A DNA stretch of 64,000 nt from CBDFKQ01 sp965248855 (GTDB lineage: Bacteria > Bacteroidota > Bacteroidia > Cytophagales > 172606-1). The stretch spans positions 92,650 through 156,649 of the forward strand of contig CBDFKQ010000003.1 in NCBI GenBank assembly GCA_965248855.1, in the 5' to 3' direction. The notes beneath the pieces are model-generated. The model was not told where the DNA came from and searched no databases. It was given only the letters and a program-made list of their open reading frames with translations. Numbering within the stretch: the first letter of the stretch is position 1; each line of letters starts with the position of its first letter. A program made the position numbers and the translations under genes. Below are positions 44,572-54,311 of this stretch, one piece after another.

Positions 44572-45114
44572 TTATACTTTTATTGTTTCTTCACCTTTTG
44601 TCCAGTTGCAAGGGCAAAGTTCATCAGTTTGTAAAGCATCCAACACACGCAATACTTCATTTACATTTCTACCAACAGAAAGATCATTTGCACAAACCCA
44701 GCGGATTATTCCTTGAGGATCGACAATAAAAGTAACTCTGTAAGCAATTTTTTCATTTGTTTCCAAAATACCTAAATCTTCTGCCAAAGATTTTGATGTA
44801 TCTGCAAGCATAGGAAATTTTAAATCCCTCAGGTCATCATGGTTTCTTCTCCATGCAGCATGAACAAATTCTGAATCGGTGGATGCACCAATTAAAGTAG
44901 TATCTCTATCTTTAAAATCCTGATATTTTTTATTGAATTCGGCAATTTCAGTCGGACAAACAAAAGTAAAATCTTTTGGCCACCAAAACATTACCATCCA
45001 ATTCCCTGAACTTAGCATTTCTTCCGAATTTAGTTCGTAAAATTCATTGCCTTTTTCAAGTGAGATAACAGCGGTCTTTTTGAATTGAGGAAATTTTTCG
45101 CCTAATGATAGCAT
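44572..45114 (-). CDS. ahpC: Peroxiredoxin, AhpC type
   Basis: A 180-residue 2-Cys peroxiredoxin that reduces hydrogen peroxide and organic hydroperoxides. The peroxidatic cysteine is Cys53 in FVCPTE. The C-terminus carries Cys167 and Cys169 in ELCPCNW, resembling the three-cysteine arrangement of mycobacterial AhpC. The adjacent AhpD-like gene supplies a likely reductant, in place of AhpF. Confidence 0.9.
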   Translation of the reverse strand: MLSLGEKFPQFKKTAVISLEKGNEFYELNSEEMLSSGNWMVMFWWPKDFTFVCPTEIAEFNKKYQDFKDRDTTLIGASTDSEFVHAAWRRNHDDLRDLKFPMLADTSKSLAEDLGILETNEKIAYRVTFIVDPQGIIRWVCANDLSVGRNVNEVLRVLDALQTDELCPCNWTKGEETIKV

Positions 45115-45243
45115 ATGTTTATTTGTTAGTTTAAGTTTTTATTTATGTAAAATTGCAAAAAACAAACCCATTATACAAATTGATAATATCTATAATGTTA
45201 TAGAAAAAATTTATAATAAGATAAAAAGAGAATATATCAGTGT

Positions 45244-45281
45244 AAAAAAAAGGTTGCTCCATAAGAAGCAACCTTTTTTTT
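45244..45281 (-). terminator. Terminator of the GH10 gene
   Basis: AAAAAAAAGGTTGCT (45244-45258) pairs with AGCAACCTTTTTTTT (45267-45281). It lies just past the GH10 stop on the minus strand. Its core resembles the terminator of the GH74-like gene at 54255-54299. Confidence 0.88.
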
Positions 45282-45299
45282 ATTAATTTAAGTTAATAT

Positions 45300-47648
45300 C
45301 TATTTATCGAAGATCACTTTTTTATTAATAGTTTCAGAAGAAGTTTTTAATTTAATGATATATAAACCTTCTCTTAAAGAACTTCCATCAACACGATAGT
45401 TTTGTTCTACGCCTTTTAATGCAGCTCCGTTAAAGATGGTTTTAACCAGCCTTCCCTGTGTATCATAAAGATGAATCGCAATTTGTTCATTATGCGTTGC
45501 CGTATATGAAATATTGGCAATACCGTTTGAAGGGTTTGGATAAACATTAAAGTTGTTAAGAGCAGGTTCCGTGTTTTCCACTTTCTTTCCGGTTGCTGCT
45601 GATTCCCTTGCACCTGTAGCCGAGATATAAGTGAGTGCCCACTTTTGATTGTCTCCTCCGGCGTAATCCCATTGATTGGCTAATGCTCCATCTCCAGTTG
45701 CACTTGGTCCACCGCTGATATCCAGACATTTACCACTGTGTTTGGCTGTAAGTTTATAATAACCGCCGCCAACACTATCTATTTTCCACTTTTGGTTATC
45801 TCCTCCTCCGTATGTCCATTGTTGAACTTTAACTCCATTACCCGTGGCGGTCGGTCCGCCGTTTACATCAAGAGCTTTACCGCTGCATCTGGCTTTTAAG
45901 CTGTAATAACCTTCGCCAACATCTTCTATCAACCATTTTTGAGCATCGGTTCCATTGGAAGTATACTGTTTAACAGTGGCACCGTCTGCTGTTGAAGATT
46001 GATCAACATCCAAAACCTTTCCGCTGTGTTTGGCTGTAAGTTTATAATAGCCCGAGAAGGTTGATGGAGTAGTTAGCCTAAATAAAGCAGAAGCTGGAAT
46101 GGCCTGTTTAGCTATTTCACCGCTTGAATAACTTAGATTCAATACTTTATCTCCACCCTTTTGAAAGAAATTAACTGTAATGGCATGTGTGCCGGTTTTT
46201 AATCCAATAGTTCCACTTTTTTCGACAATTGCATGTAAACCATCATTATCAACTACCAATGTAGAACCGATATATAGTCGGCTTCCATCATCAGAAGATG
46301 TATAAAAAGTATAATTCCCATCTTTAGGAATAGACACATATCCGGTATAACTAAAAGCAAAGTTGGTATCCAGAGTTCTGGGTGAAATATCAAATGTGCT
46401 TATAGTATCTGTTTTTACGGCTTTTAAAGTACTGAAATCAGGAAGATTGTTCCAAGTGCTTTGATAATAGGAATAACTTAGCCCGGAAACAGCATTAGTA
46501 GGATTCTCAGGAGTTCGAAGATTACAAATATTTTTTGACAGCTCCAGTAAGGCTTGCTGAACACCATAGTAGGCGGGTTTATATGTATAGTCATTGTTCC
46601 ATAAAAGGGGGTGTTCATCTGTACGCCAACCTTGATCACGCCCGTCGTTTATACCCCATAAAGCAATTTTGCTTGTACCACCATTTACAGCTTGAACAAT
46701 AATATCATGAAAAATTTGTTTTTGAAGCTTTGATTCAGTTTCGTCCCAAGTAGCACCATTTGTTCCTAAATCTAATTCGGGCATATAAACTTCAACTCCT
46801 AAATCTTTCAATCGCCGTAAATTGTTTCCCATTTCATTATTGTTTAATCTCCACGCTACGTTTCCAATATCGAAATGACCTTGTTCACTCACAACATCAA
46901 TGGGAGCGCCTGTAGCCTTTAGATGTTTTATCAATTGGTAAAATGCCCTACATTTTTTATCCCACCCATAACTCGAAATATTATTTGAAATTATATAATC
47001 CCGTATTTCAAGTTTTGCGTTGGTTTTATCCCTGAAATACTGTAGTACCTTCCTAATAAAAACCGGATGTTGAGTGTTTAATTTATCTGCCCCTGTTAAA
47101 CCTGATTGATCAGCCTCCCATCCCAATTGATTTAATAACATAGGGTTATAGGTTCCATCACCTTTCAACATCTCATTTAATACGCACCATGTTCCAACTT
47201 TTGTTTTATTATTATTACTCTCTAATAAAGAATAAATTATATTTTTTACCATAATTTCCAACTGCGCATTTGTCCATGTCCCATTTACAAACCAGCCAGG
47301 AGTATAGAAATTATTACCAAACATCCAAATAGCCCATGCCGGCTTGTTGTTGCTGACACACCAGTTAACTTCACTGTTAAATCCATCAAAATTATAAGTA
47401 TTTGGCGCACTCCAAATGGAAGGTATCCATGTTCCCACCTCTACAAAATTAAATTCATTTTTTGCGATAGTACTGCGTTGAATGCCAGTCGCTGAAGCAT
47501 CTGACAGGCTAGGTACAAATGCACCTATCCCATCAAAATTACAAACAGGGATATCTTTCAATCGTGATCCCGACGGTATTGTCTGAGAATTAGATTTGTA
47601 AAAATGTCCTAAAAAAATAAGAATGAATAAAAAAATATTTTTTCGCAT
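45300..47648 (-). CDS. GH10 xylanase-like protein with PA14, ricin trefoil and T9SS sorting domain
   Basis: A 782-residue secreted enzyme. After a signal peptide (1-21) comes a GH10-type barrel (about 30-375). The acid/base is Glu159 in CVLNEM and the nucleophile candidate is Glu291 in VYMPELDL, where xylanases usually read TELD. A PA14 domain follows (about 388-530; YTFYTSSDDGSRLYIG). Then come three ricin-type trefoil units (about 534-680; YYKLTAKHSGKVLDV pattern) and a T9SS type A sorting domain (about 700-782; VYPNPSNG...EGLYIIKL). Likely action is hydrolysis of xylan or a related beta-1,4-glycan at the cell surface or outside. It lies 5 bases after the CE2-like gene. Confidence 0.85.
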   Translation of the reverse strand: MRKNIFLFILIFLGHFYKSNSQTIPSGSRLKDIPVCNFDGIGAFVPSLSDASATGIQRSTIAKNEFNFVEVGTWIPSIWSAPNTYNFDGFNSEVNWCVSNNKPAWAIWMFGNNFYTPGWFVNGTWTNAQLEIMVKNIIYSLLESNNNKTKVGTWCVLNEMLKGDGTYNPMLLNQLGWEADQSGLTGADKLNTQHPVFIRKVLQYFRDKTNAKLEIRDYIISNNISSYGWDKKCRAFYQLIKHLKATGAPIDVVSEQGHFDIGNVAWRLNNNEMGNNLRRLKDLGVEVYMPELDLGTNGATWDETESKLQKQIFHDIIVQAVNGGTSKIALWGINDGRDQGWRTDEHPLLWNNDYTYKPAYYGVQQALLELSKNICNLRTPENPTNAVSGLSYSYYQSTWNNLPDFSTLKAVKTDTISTFDISPRTLDTNFAFSYTGYVSIPKDGNYTFYTSSDDGSRLYIGSTLVVDNDGLHAIVEKSGTIGLKTGTHAITVNFFQKGGDKVLNLSYSSGEIAKQAIPASALFRLTTPSTFSGYYKLTAKHSGKVLDVDQSSTADGATVKQYTSNGTDAQKWLIEDVGEGYYSLKARCSGKALDVNGGPTATGNGVKVQQWTYGGGDNQKWKIDSVGGGYYKLTAKHSGKCLDISGGPSATGDGALANQWDYAGGDNQKWALTYISATGARESAATGKKVENTEPALNNFNVYPNPSNGIANISYTATHNEQIAIHLYDTQGRLVKTIFNGAALKGVEQNYRVDGSSLREGLYIIKLKTSSETINKKVIFDK

Positions 47649-47653
47649 GGTTT

Positions 47654-50600
47654 TTATTTGTTAAAAATTACTTTTTTATTAATAGTTTCAGAAGAAGTTT
47701 TTAATTTAATAATATATAAACCTTCTCTTAATGAACTTCCATCAACAGGATAGTTTTGTTCTACGCCTTTTAATGCAGCTCCGTTAAAGATGGTTTTAAC
47801 CAACTTTCCCTGAGTATCATATAAATGAATCGCAATTTGTTCATTATGCGTTGCCGTATATGAAATATTGGCGATACCGTTTGAAGGGTTAGGATAAACA
47901 TAAAAGTTGTTAAGAGCAGGTTCCGTGTTTTCCACTTTCTTTCCGGTTGCACTTGCTTCCCTTGCACCTGTAGCCGAGATATAAGTGAGTGCCCACTTTT
48001 GATTGTCTCCTCCGGCGTAATCCCATTGATTCGCCAATGCTCCATCTCCTGTTGCACTTGGTCCACCGCTGATATCAAGACATTTACCACTGTGTTTGGC
48101 TGTAAGTTTATAATAACCGCCGCCAACACTATCTATCTTCCACTTTTGGTTATCTCCTCCTCCGTATGTCCATTGTTGAACTTTAACTCCATTACCCGTG
48201 GCAGTCGGGCCGCCGTTTACATCAAGTGCTTTACCGCTGCATCTTGCTTTTAAACTGTAATAACCTCCGCCAACATCTTCTAATAACCATTTTTGAGCAT
48301 CGGTTCCATTGGAAGTATATTGTTTAACAGTGGCACCGTCTGCTGTTGAAGATTGATCAACATCCAAAACCTTTCCGCTGTGTTTGGCTGTAAGTTTATA
48401 ATAGCCCGAGAAGGTTGTTGACGTGGAAGTTGCCGGGAAAACTTCTATTCCGCTTATCTTAGCATTATCCAATGCACCGTTTGTAAATGCAATAATTATT
48501 TGATTACTTGAATTTGGAGTGATGGTATACTCTTTTACTACTGCCTTGTTGTTTGCTCCTGCTGCAGCAAATACATCAAAATCGGTTAACTCTCTTGTTC
48601 CGTTGATATCAACATTAAACTTACGTTTTCCTGCTGCATTAAAAAATATTTCGGCAAAATGTAAACGGACAGTATAAGATTTACCTGCAGTTAAAGAAGG
48701 AAAGGTATAGGTAGAAGGTCCCCATCTTTCACTTTGATAAACAGCTGTAGGTGCCGGATTGGCTGCTCCGCTTACATCTATTGTAGAAGTGACATTGTAA
48801 GTGTTGCCTCCCGATACATAAGCATCGGCTGCAAATGTGCCTGTTGCTCCTCCACCTGTGTTGATGGCGTAAGAAGATGATGTTGGCGGAGGGGGTGTAG
48901 TTGCAACTAAACCCGGCAATCCAATTCCCCAACCCATTATTTCTTCCATCCAATCTGCCAAGCTCCATCTTGTGGCATCTCCATACACAAATGCCTGATG
49001 CCCGGCAGTAGATGGATGCGCATTCACAGTAGCGTCAGTAGCTCTTTCAAAACGGAAATGAATTCTTGGATGATCTGCAATAATAGGTTCCAAAGCTTTT
49101 TGAAACATGACTTCAGGATTACTAATCATTGGAACAGAGCAGAAGATTTGGGCATTAGGATACTTATTTTCTATATTTCCCAGAAATGTTCTGTATTTAT
49201 CGGTAAAAATATCGGCGCCACCATTAAATTGATCGTTATGTCCAATCCCCACAAAAACAGCGTCAGGTTGCCATGAAGTAAAATCATAAGTTCGTGTCCC
49301 GGATACATCAAATGCATTTACAAAATCTAATTTGTCCCAATAGCTTGATAGTGTTAATAATCCGGAAAAACTTGCCCCTACTCCTGTACCACCTTTACTA
49401 ATAATATGGTCATCAGCTCCTAATGCTCTGCTTAAAGTAGGTGCATACGCAAAATATGCCGGTGTTGCACTTCCCCCACTGGTTACTGAATCTCCATAAA
49501 ATTCGATTTTACGTTTAAGTGGTTCCGGTCGAAATAAGCCTGAACCGGAGTCCAATACAAATCCTTTAAAATATAAAACTCCGGTAGTTGCTTCATTTGT
49601 TTTTAATATCTTAAGAGTATGTATACCATTACTTAATCCGGTAGCCAAAGTAGTAGTGATATCATTACCATTAATTGTAATCTCTTTAACATTTGTCTCA
49701 TCTCCATCTATAATATAATCAATTTGTACATCGCCTCCGGTACTACATTTTATTGCAACAGAAGTTCCTGAAAAACGGGTTCTTATTTCTGACCCAAACC
49801 AATAAATTGAAGGTGATTTAGCATTGTTAAAATCTATTCTGCCTGAATAAGCGATATTTTGATTATCTGCATCTATTGTACCTAATCCGATTTGGTTTTG
49901 ATCAATTATAATATTAGGAATGGTTATACTTTTGCTCCCTAAGTCTACTTGCCAGGAATAAGTGTCGGCATTTGGAGCTGACGAAGAAATGTTACAACTT
50001 ATTTCAACAAGACCCCTTCCCTTATTTACCGCTTTGCTTACATCAGCATATGCAGTACCGCCATTCATTAATCGAACCCTAATATTACTATTTGCAATTG
50101 AACCATATTTTACAACCAGTTTATATGACTTACCCGGTTCAACTAAATTAGGAGCAGTTCTAATAGCAAGACGATCTATATCTTCTTGTACGTATTCTAA
50201 TTTTACATTATCAATTAATAACCTACGATCTCCATATCCGTTTCGTCCCGCATTCCACGAGGGAGGGCCATCAATAGCAACTCGAGCTTTAACCGCTCCA
50301 TCAGGGGCTGTACCATATACTGTGAAGGTTTGCCAAGGATAAACACCATATGATTGAACCTTATCGCCATAATATTGCTTTATCATCTTATTGCTGCTAT
50401 CATAAAAGAAGATATATGCCTCCACTCCATTATAATCTTCGGGAAATGCATTCCTCGGCACTTTAATATCGTATGACATTTTATAAAGATTACCCGGAGT
50501 AACAGTTACCAATGCATTATCTGCTGTTTCTGCCCATCCACCGATATCAAGATCTAATTTTTGATTTCCATCGCTGGCATCTCCATTATTAACACCTGCC

Positions 50601-50821
50601 CAATAATATAACGGATAATTAATATGCCAACCTAAAGGATAAAAATCACCATGAGAGCTTCCTCCTCCGGCTGCATCTTCAAAACTTGGATTAGTAAGAA
50701 GATTTTGTCCATGAGCAGAAAAGACAAAAGATAATAAAACAGCTAAAGTCAAAAGATAGCCTTTTATAAAAGTTGATTTAAGGATGGTCTCATTCAACCC
50801 TTTTTTACAATGGTTTTTCAT
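47654..50821 (-). CDS. CE2-like SGNH acetyl esterase with CBM-like, malectin, ricin and T9SS domains
   Basis: A 1055-residue secreted protein. Signal peptide to about residue 39, a carbohydrate-binding jelly roll (40-210; NLLTNPSFEDA), a linker domain (215-315), then the CE2-like two-part esterase. This comprises an N-terminal jelly roll (325-425) and an SGNH domain with GDS (443-445), GHND (527-530) and His602 in AHPSTAGH. Next come a malectin-like domain (about 650-795), ricin trefoil units (about 800-955) and a T9SS sorting domain (about 970-1055). CE2 enzymes remove acetyl groups from xylan or mannan, which would assist the GH10 neighbour. The two genes are 5 bases apart and probably cotranscribed. 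Confidence 0.83.
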   Translation of the reverse strand: MKNHCKKGLNETILKSTFIKGYLLTLAVLLSFVFSAHGQNLLTNPSFEDAAGGGSSHGDFYPLGWHINYPLYYWAGVNNGDASDGNQKLDLDIGGWAETADNALVTVTPGNLYKMSYDIKVPRNAFPEDYNGVEAYIFFYDSSNKMIKQYYGDKVQSYGVYPWQTFTVYGTAPDGAVKARVAIDGPPSWNAGRNGYGDRRLLIDNVKLEYVQEDIDRLAIRTAPNLVEPGKSYKLVVKYGSIANSNIRVRLMNGGTAYADVSKAVNKGRGLVEISCNISSSAPNADTYSWQVDLGSKSITIPNIIIDQNQIGLGTIDADNQNIAYSGRIDFNNAKSPSIYWFGSEIRTRFSGTSVAIKCSTGGDVQIDYIIDGDETNVKEITINGNDITTTLATGLSNGIHTLKILKTNEATTGVLYFKGFVLDSGSGLFRPEPLKRKIEFYGDSVTSGGSATPAYFAYAPTLSRALGADDHIISKGGTGVGASFSGLLTLSSYWDKLDFVNAFDVSGTRTYDFTSWQPDAVFVGIGHNDQFNGGADIFTDKYRTFLGNIENKYPNAQIFCSVPMISNPEVMFQKALEPIIADHPRIHFRFERATDATVNAHPSTAGHQAFVYGDATRWSLADWMEEIMGWGIGLPGLVATTPPPPTSSSYAINTGGGATGTFAADAYVSGGNTYNVTSTIDVSGAANPAPTAVYQSERWGPSTYTFPSLTAGKSYTVRLHFAEIFFNAAGKRKFNVDINGTRELTDFDVFAAAGANNKAVVKEYTITPNSSNQIIIAFTNGALDNAKISGIEVFPATSTSTTFSGYYKLTAKHSGKVLDVDQSSTADGATVKQYTSNGTDAQKWLLEDVGGGYYSLKARCSGKALDVNGGPTATGNGVKVQQWTYGGGDNQKWKIDSVGGGYYKLTAKHSGKCLDISGGPSATGDGALANQWDYAGGDNQKWALTYISATGAREASATGKKVENTEPALNNFYVYPNPSNGIANISYTATHNEQIAIHLYDTQGKLVKTIFNGAALKGVEQNYPVDGSSLREGLYIIKLKTSSETINKKVIFNK
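48072..48820. repeat. 749-bp direct repeat, copy 1 (malectin plus trefoil coding)
   Basis: Reads as identical to 51424-52172, offset 3352 bases. It covers part of the malectin-like domain and most of the ricin trefoil of the CE2-like gene. Mismatches appear immediately outside both ends. Confidence 0.85.
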
Positions 50822-50953
50822 GTTTAAAAAATTAATTTATTATAATTTTAAAATATTAGCATTCATTCCGGGTTAAAATCCCCCTTACAATTATTTTCTT
50901 AATATTTGAATGAATATGTTTATTAGTGGATAAATAATACTTCAACAATTAAA

Positions 50954-51004
50954 TTAAAATATTGATAAGGGATGTCTTACAAGCACCCCTTATCAATATT
51001 TTAA
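50954..51004 (-). terminator. Terminator of the beta-helix gene, 18-bp perfect stem
   Basis: The arms 50954-50971 and 50987-51004 are perfectly complementary. The hairpin begins 2 bases after the beta-helix gene stop on the minus strand and is the only feature of note before the CE2-like start. Confidence 0.88.
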
Positions 51005-51005
51005 T

Positions 51006-53984
51006 TTATCTGGTTAATATCACTTTTTTATTTATAGTACTTGATGGTGTATTTAGTTTTACGATATACATTCCTTCCTTCAACGTTTCGCCATTAACTG
51101 TATAGTTATTCGTTGTGCCTTTTAATACCCGGCCATTAAATACTGTTTTAATTAAAATGCCTTGTGTATCATAAAGATGCACTGCTATATCTTCATCGTT
51201 TACAGCTATGTATGATAGATGTATAGTGCTGCTTGCAGGATTAGGATAAACATTAAAGTTGCTTAGAGCAGGTTCCGTGTTTTCCACTTTCTTTCCGGTT
51301 GCACTTGCTTCTCTTGCACCTGTTGCCGAGATATAAGTAAGAGCCCATTTTTGATTGTCTGCTCCCAGGTAGTCCCATTGATTCGCCAATGCTCCATCTC
51401 CCGTCGCACCTACTCCACCGCTTATATCAAGACATTTACCACTGTGTTTGGCTGTAAGTTTATAATAACCGCCGCCAACACTATCTATCTTCCACTTTTG
51501 GTTATCTCCTCCTCCGTATGTCCATTGTTGAACTTTAACTCCATTACCCGTGGCAGTCGGGCCGCCGTTTACATCAAGTGCTTTACCGCTGCATCTTGCT
51601 TTTAAACTGTAATAACCTCCGCCAACATCTTCTAATAACCATTTTTGAGCATCGGTTCCATTGGAAGTATATTGTTTAACAGTGGCACCGTCTGCTGTTG
51701 AAGATTGATCAACATCCAAAACCTTTCCGCTGTGTTTGGCTGTAAGTTTATAATAGCCCGAGAAGGTTGTTGACGTGGAAGTTGCCGGGAAAACTTCTAT
51801 TCCGCTTATCTTAGCATTATCCAATGCACCGTTTGTAAATGCAATAATTATTTGATTACTTGAATTTGGAGTGATGGTATACTCTTTTACTACTGCCTTG
51901 TTGTTTGCTCCTGCTGCAGCAAATACATCAAAATCGGTTAACTCTCTTGTTCCGTTGATATCAACATTAAACTTACGTTTTCCTGCTGCATTAAAAAATA
52001 TTTCGGCAAAATGTAAACGGACAGTATAAGATTTACCTGCAGTTAAAGAAGGAAAGGTATAGGTAGAAGGTCCCCATCTTTCACTTTGATAAACAGCTGT
52101 AGGTGCCGGATTGGCTGCTCCGCTTACATCTATTGTAGAAGTGACATTGTAAGTGTTGCCTCCCGATACATATGCATCGGTCGCAAATGTTCCTGTTGCT
52201 CCCCCACCTGCATTGATAGAATAAGATGTTACAGGAGGAGGAGGTGTGGTAGTTGTTGAACCTGCTTCGTAGGCTCCTATGTCATAACCTGAACCGGCAG
52301 GAATATTATTTCCATAAAAATCTTTGGTACCCATATCAATCCCAAACAATGATTTTAGATTTAGACCTGCATCAATCATTGGTGAACCGGCAAGTAATTT
52401 ATAAGCTGACAGGGTATTTAAAAGATCGGTATTTCCTATGGTTGTACCGCTTCCGGCAGAAGTAAATAATGGATCAAAATTATAGCCCTGACTCACGCCA
52501 TTTGTGCTCTCCTGACCTGTGGCAGAGCGCCATGCTGACAAGCTGGAATAATTGGTACCTCCCCAATTAATTTTAAAAGTTCCTCCTGATGTCCAATAAT
52601 CATTTCCTTTAAAGGTAATTCCATTTACATCGGATAAGTCAATGAGTGTATTGTTATTAGCCGTATAAAGAATATTATTGTAAAAGTTTACATTCTTTAA
52701 CGAACTTATTGCATTAATTGCCGGGCCTCTGGAAGCATAAAAAACATTATTATAGACATATACATCTGTCAGAGTTCCTGTACCATCCCAAAAATATATT
52801 CCCTTGCCATCTCTCTCGCTGATATTATAACGCACAGTAACATTATGATAAGGAGCTGCCCCATTAAATTGGAACATACCTATTCCTGCACCTGCATTAT
52901 CATGTGCATAATTATATTGCATTACTGAATTACTTACTCCTCCGTCAAAATCGAACCCTCCCCCATCAGCTGTTTTAGTTTTATTATTATAAGCTTCATT
53001 ATACTGGATGTTAATATTATTTGCGTTCCATGCCCAAATACCATATGGCCCACCACCTGGCAGGTCATTGTTTTCCCCATTGTTGTATGCAATACATCTT
53101 TCAATAGTTCCTCCATCTACATCATTTAAAATAATTCCACTCCCGGTATGGCTTCCTTTATTAACAAAGCCCTTGTTATTATAAAATTTACAATAGGTCG
53201 CAGTTATATTGGTATGCGCCCAAGGCATAGATGAGGTATATGGAGCGGCTGTTATTACTCCATTATCACCATTGTCATGTACAAGGCAGTTGGTTAACTT
53301 AACGTCATTAAAACCACTTTTACTATTATCTGATGCTGAACCTTCTATAAGAATTCCGGTATTTTTAAAACCATTTACATCAATGTTTGAAAGCCTGATA
53401 AAAGATAGTTTAATATTACCCGCTTTATTATTATTTAAGTGTACGCCACTTCCATTATTACCACTTTGGCTGCCGGAATCCCAACCTCCCTTTATTATCA
53501 AATTTTTAACCGATATGCCACTTGTATTAAGTATATACACTCCTGTATTGCTGCCGGCGTTAATTGTTGCAACTCCGGTGCCGTACGAATCTATTACAAT
53601 AGGATTTGATGAAGAACCTGTATCATCACTCCCTAAGGAAAGATTGCCTGAAAATGTTTTGCCGCCCTCCAAAAAGATTCTGTCTCCTGCTGAAAAGGAA
53701 AAGCCATTCACTTTACTTAACGATTGCCATGCCGTTGCTGATGAAGTTCCGGCATTACTGTCATTACCAGTCGAACTGACATAATAATCAGTTGCGTATG
53801 TGGTGAAACTAATACAAATGCTAAAAAGAAGTAAAAGTAATCGATTAATTTTTAGAGTTTGATTCGAGACAGCCTTAAAAGTAAGGAAACCATAATTTAA
53901 GAAATGCATTTTGCATTGAAGCATAAAAATATTCCGTTGTTTCCTAGAAATTAGAAACAAATCCTGTAAAGATTGATTTTCCAT
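51006..53984 (-). CDS. Right-handed beta-helix protein with malectin, ricin and T9SS domains
   Basis: A 992-residue exported protein. A hydrophobic signal segment (about 48-64; INRLLLLLFSICISFTTYA) is preceded by about 45 residues, so a later Met (for example residue 26) may be the real start. Mature residues begin DYYVSSTGNDSNAGTSSATAW, then about 65-575 form repeated beta-helix rungs (NN, YNN and GI patterns). Malectin-like (about 588-730), ricin trefoil (740-890) and T9SS sorting (905-992) domains follow. Such helices occur in polysaccharide lyases and glycosidases; the exact activity is not readable. Its context suggests plant-polysaccharide breakdown. Confidence 0.8.
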   Translation of the reverse strand: MENQSLQDLFLISRKQRNIFMLQCKMHFLNYGFLTFKAVSNQTLKINRLLLLLFSICISFTTYATDYYVSSTGNDSNAGTSSATAWQSLSKVNGFSFSAGDRIFLEGGKTFSGNLSLGSDDTGSSSNPIVIDSYGTGVATINAGSNTGVYILNTSGISVKNLIIKGGWDSGSQSGNNGSGVHLNNNKAGNIKLSFIRLSNIDVNGFKNTGILIEGSASDNSKSGFNDVKLTNCLVHDNGDNGVITAAPYTSSMPWAHTNITATYCKFYNNKGFVNKGSHTGSGIILNDVDGGTIERCIAYNNGENNDLPGGGPYGIWAWNANNINIQYNEAYNNKTKTADGGGFDFDGGVSNSVMQYNYAHDNAGAGIGMFQFNGAAPYHNVTVRYNISERDGKGIYFWDGTGTLTDVYVYNNVFYASRGPAINAISSLKNVNFYNNILYTANNNTLIDLSDVNGITFKGNDYWTSGGTFKINWGGTNYSSLSAWRSATGQESTNGVSQGYNFDPLFTSAGSGTTIGNTDLLNTLSAYKLLAGSPMIDAGLNLKSLFGIDMGTKDFYGNNIPAGSGYDIGAYEAGSTTTTPPPPVTSYSINAGGGATGTFATDAYVSGGNTYNVTSTIDVSGAANPAPTAVYQSERWGPSTYTFPSLTAGKSYTVRLHFAEIFFNAAGKRKFNVDINGTRELTDFDVFAAAGANNKAVVKEYTITPNSSNQIIIAFTNGALDNAKISGIEVFPATSTSTTFSGYYKLTAKHSGKVLDVDQSSTADGATVKQYTSNGTDAQKWLLEDVGGGYYSLKARCSGKALDVNGGPTATGNGVKVQQWTYGGGDNQKWKIDSVGGGYYKLTAKHSGKCLDISGGVGATGDGALANQWDYLGADNQKWALTYISATGAREASATGKKVENTEPALSNFNVYPNPASSTIHLSYIAVNDEDIAVHLYDTQGILIKTVFNGRVLKGTTNNYTVNGETLKEGMYIVKLNTPSSTINKKVILTR
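51424..52172. repeat. 749-bp direct repeat, copy 2 (malectin plus trefoil coding)
   Basis: Second copy of the segment at 48072-48820, within the beta-helix gene. Same reading frame and same modules. Confidence 0.85.
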
Positions 53985-54254
53985 AATTTTCGTTATAAGT
54001 TAAAATATATTATTATGTCTTATTTATGGTACGTTAATTCTTAAAAATTTGTTTTGGATATTTAAAAGATTAAGTATTTTTTATTATTGGCGGGTAGCTA
54101 TCAACAGTAAATTTTATTTGATATAATTCTATGATTAAATATAAAAAATAGTCTCTTATATTATTATTATAGGGGATTTATTAGATTGCAAATTGATTTT
54201 TCAAGAAAAGTAATTACATATTATCTCTTAAAAATAATTGACCTGAATGTGATA
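53985..54254. other. Intergenic region upstream of the beta-helix gene
   Basis: AT-rich, no ORF and no repeat of note. It should contain the beta-helix gene promoter on the minus strand, but no convincing box was found. Confidence 0.35.
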
Positions 54255-54299
54255 AAAAAAAGAAGGGGTTGCTTCTTACGAAACAACCCCTTCTTTTTT
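54255..54299 (-). terminator. Terminator of the GH74-like gene
   Basis: AAAAAAAGAAGGGGTTG (54255-54271) pairs with CAACCCCTTCTTTTTT (54284-54299). The core GGTTGCT...CAACC is close to the terminator of the GH10 gene at 45244-45281, as if duplicated with it. Confidence 0.88.
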
Positions 54300-54311
54300 A
54301 TTTATTAAGAT

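Noticed and set aside
49962..50342. 126-codon plus-strand ORF inside the CE2-like gene
   Set aside because: Antisense shadow of a coding region; no protein features.
48072..52172. Direct repeats as a CRISPR array or insertion sequence
   Set aside because: They are long in-frame coding segments of shared protein modules. There are no short regular repeats with spacers and no transposase.
53209..53784. 191-codon plus-strand ORF inside the beta-helix gene
   Set aside because: It is an antisense shadow of a clearly coding minus-strand gene and shows no domain.
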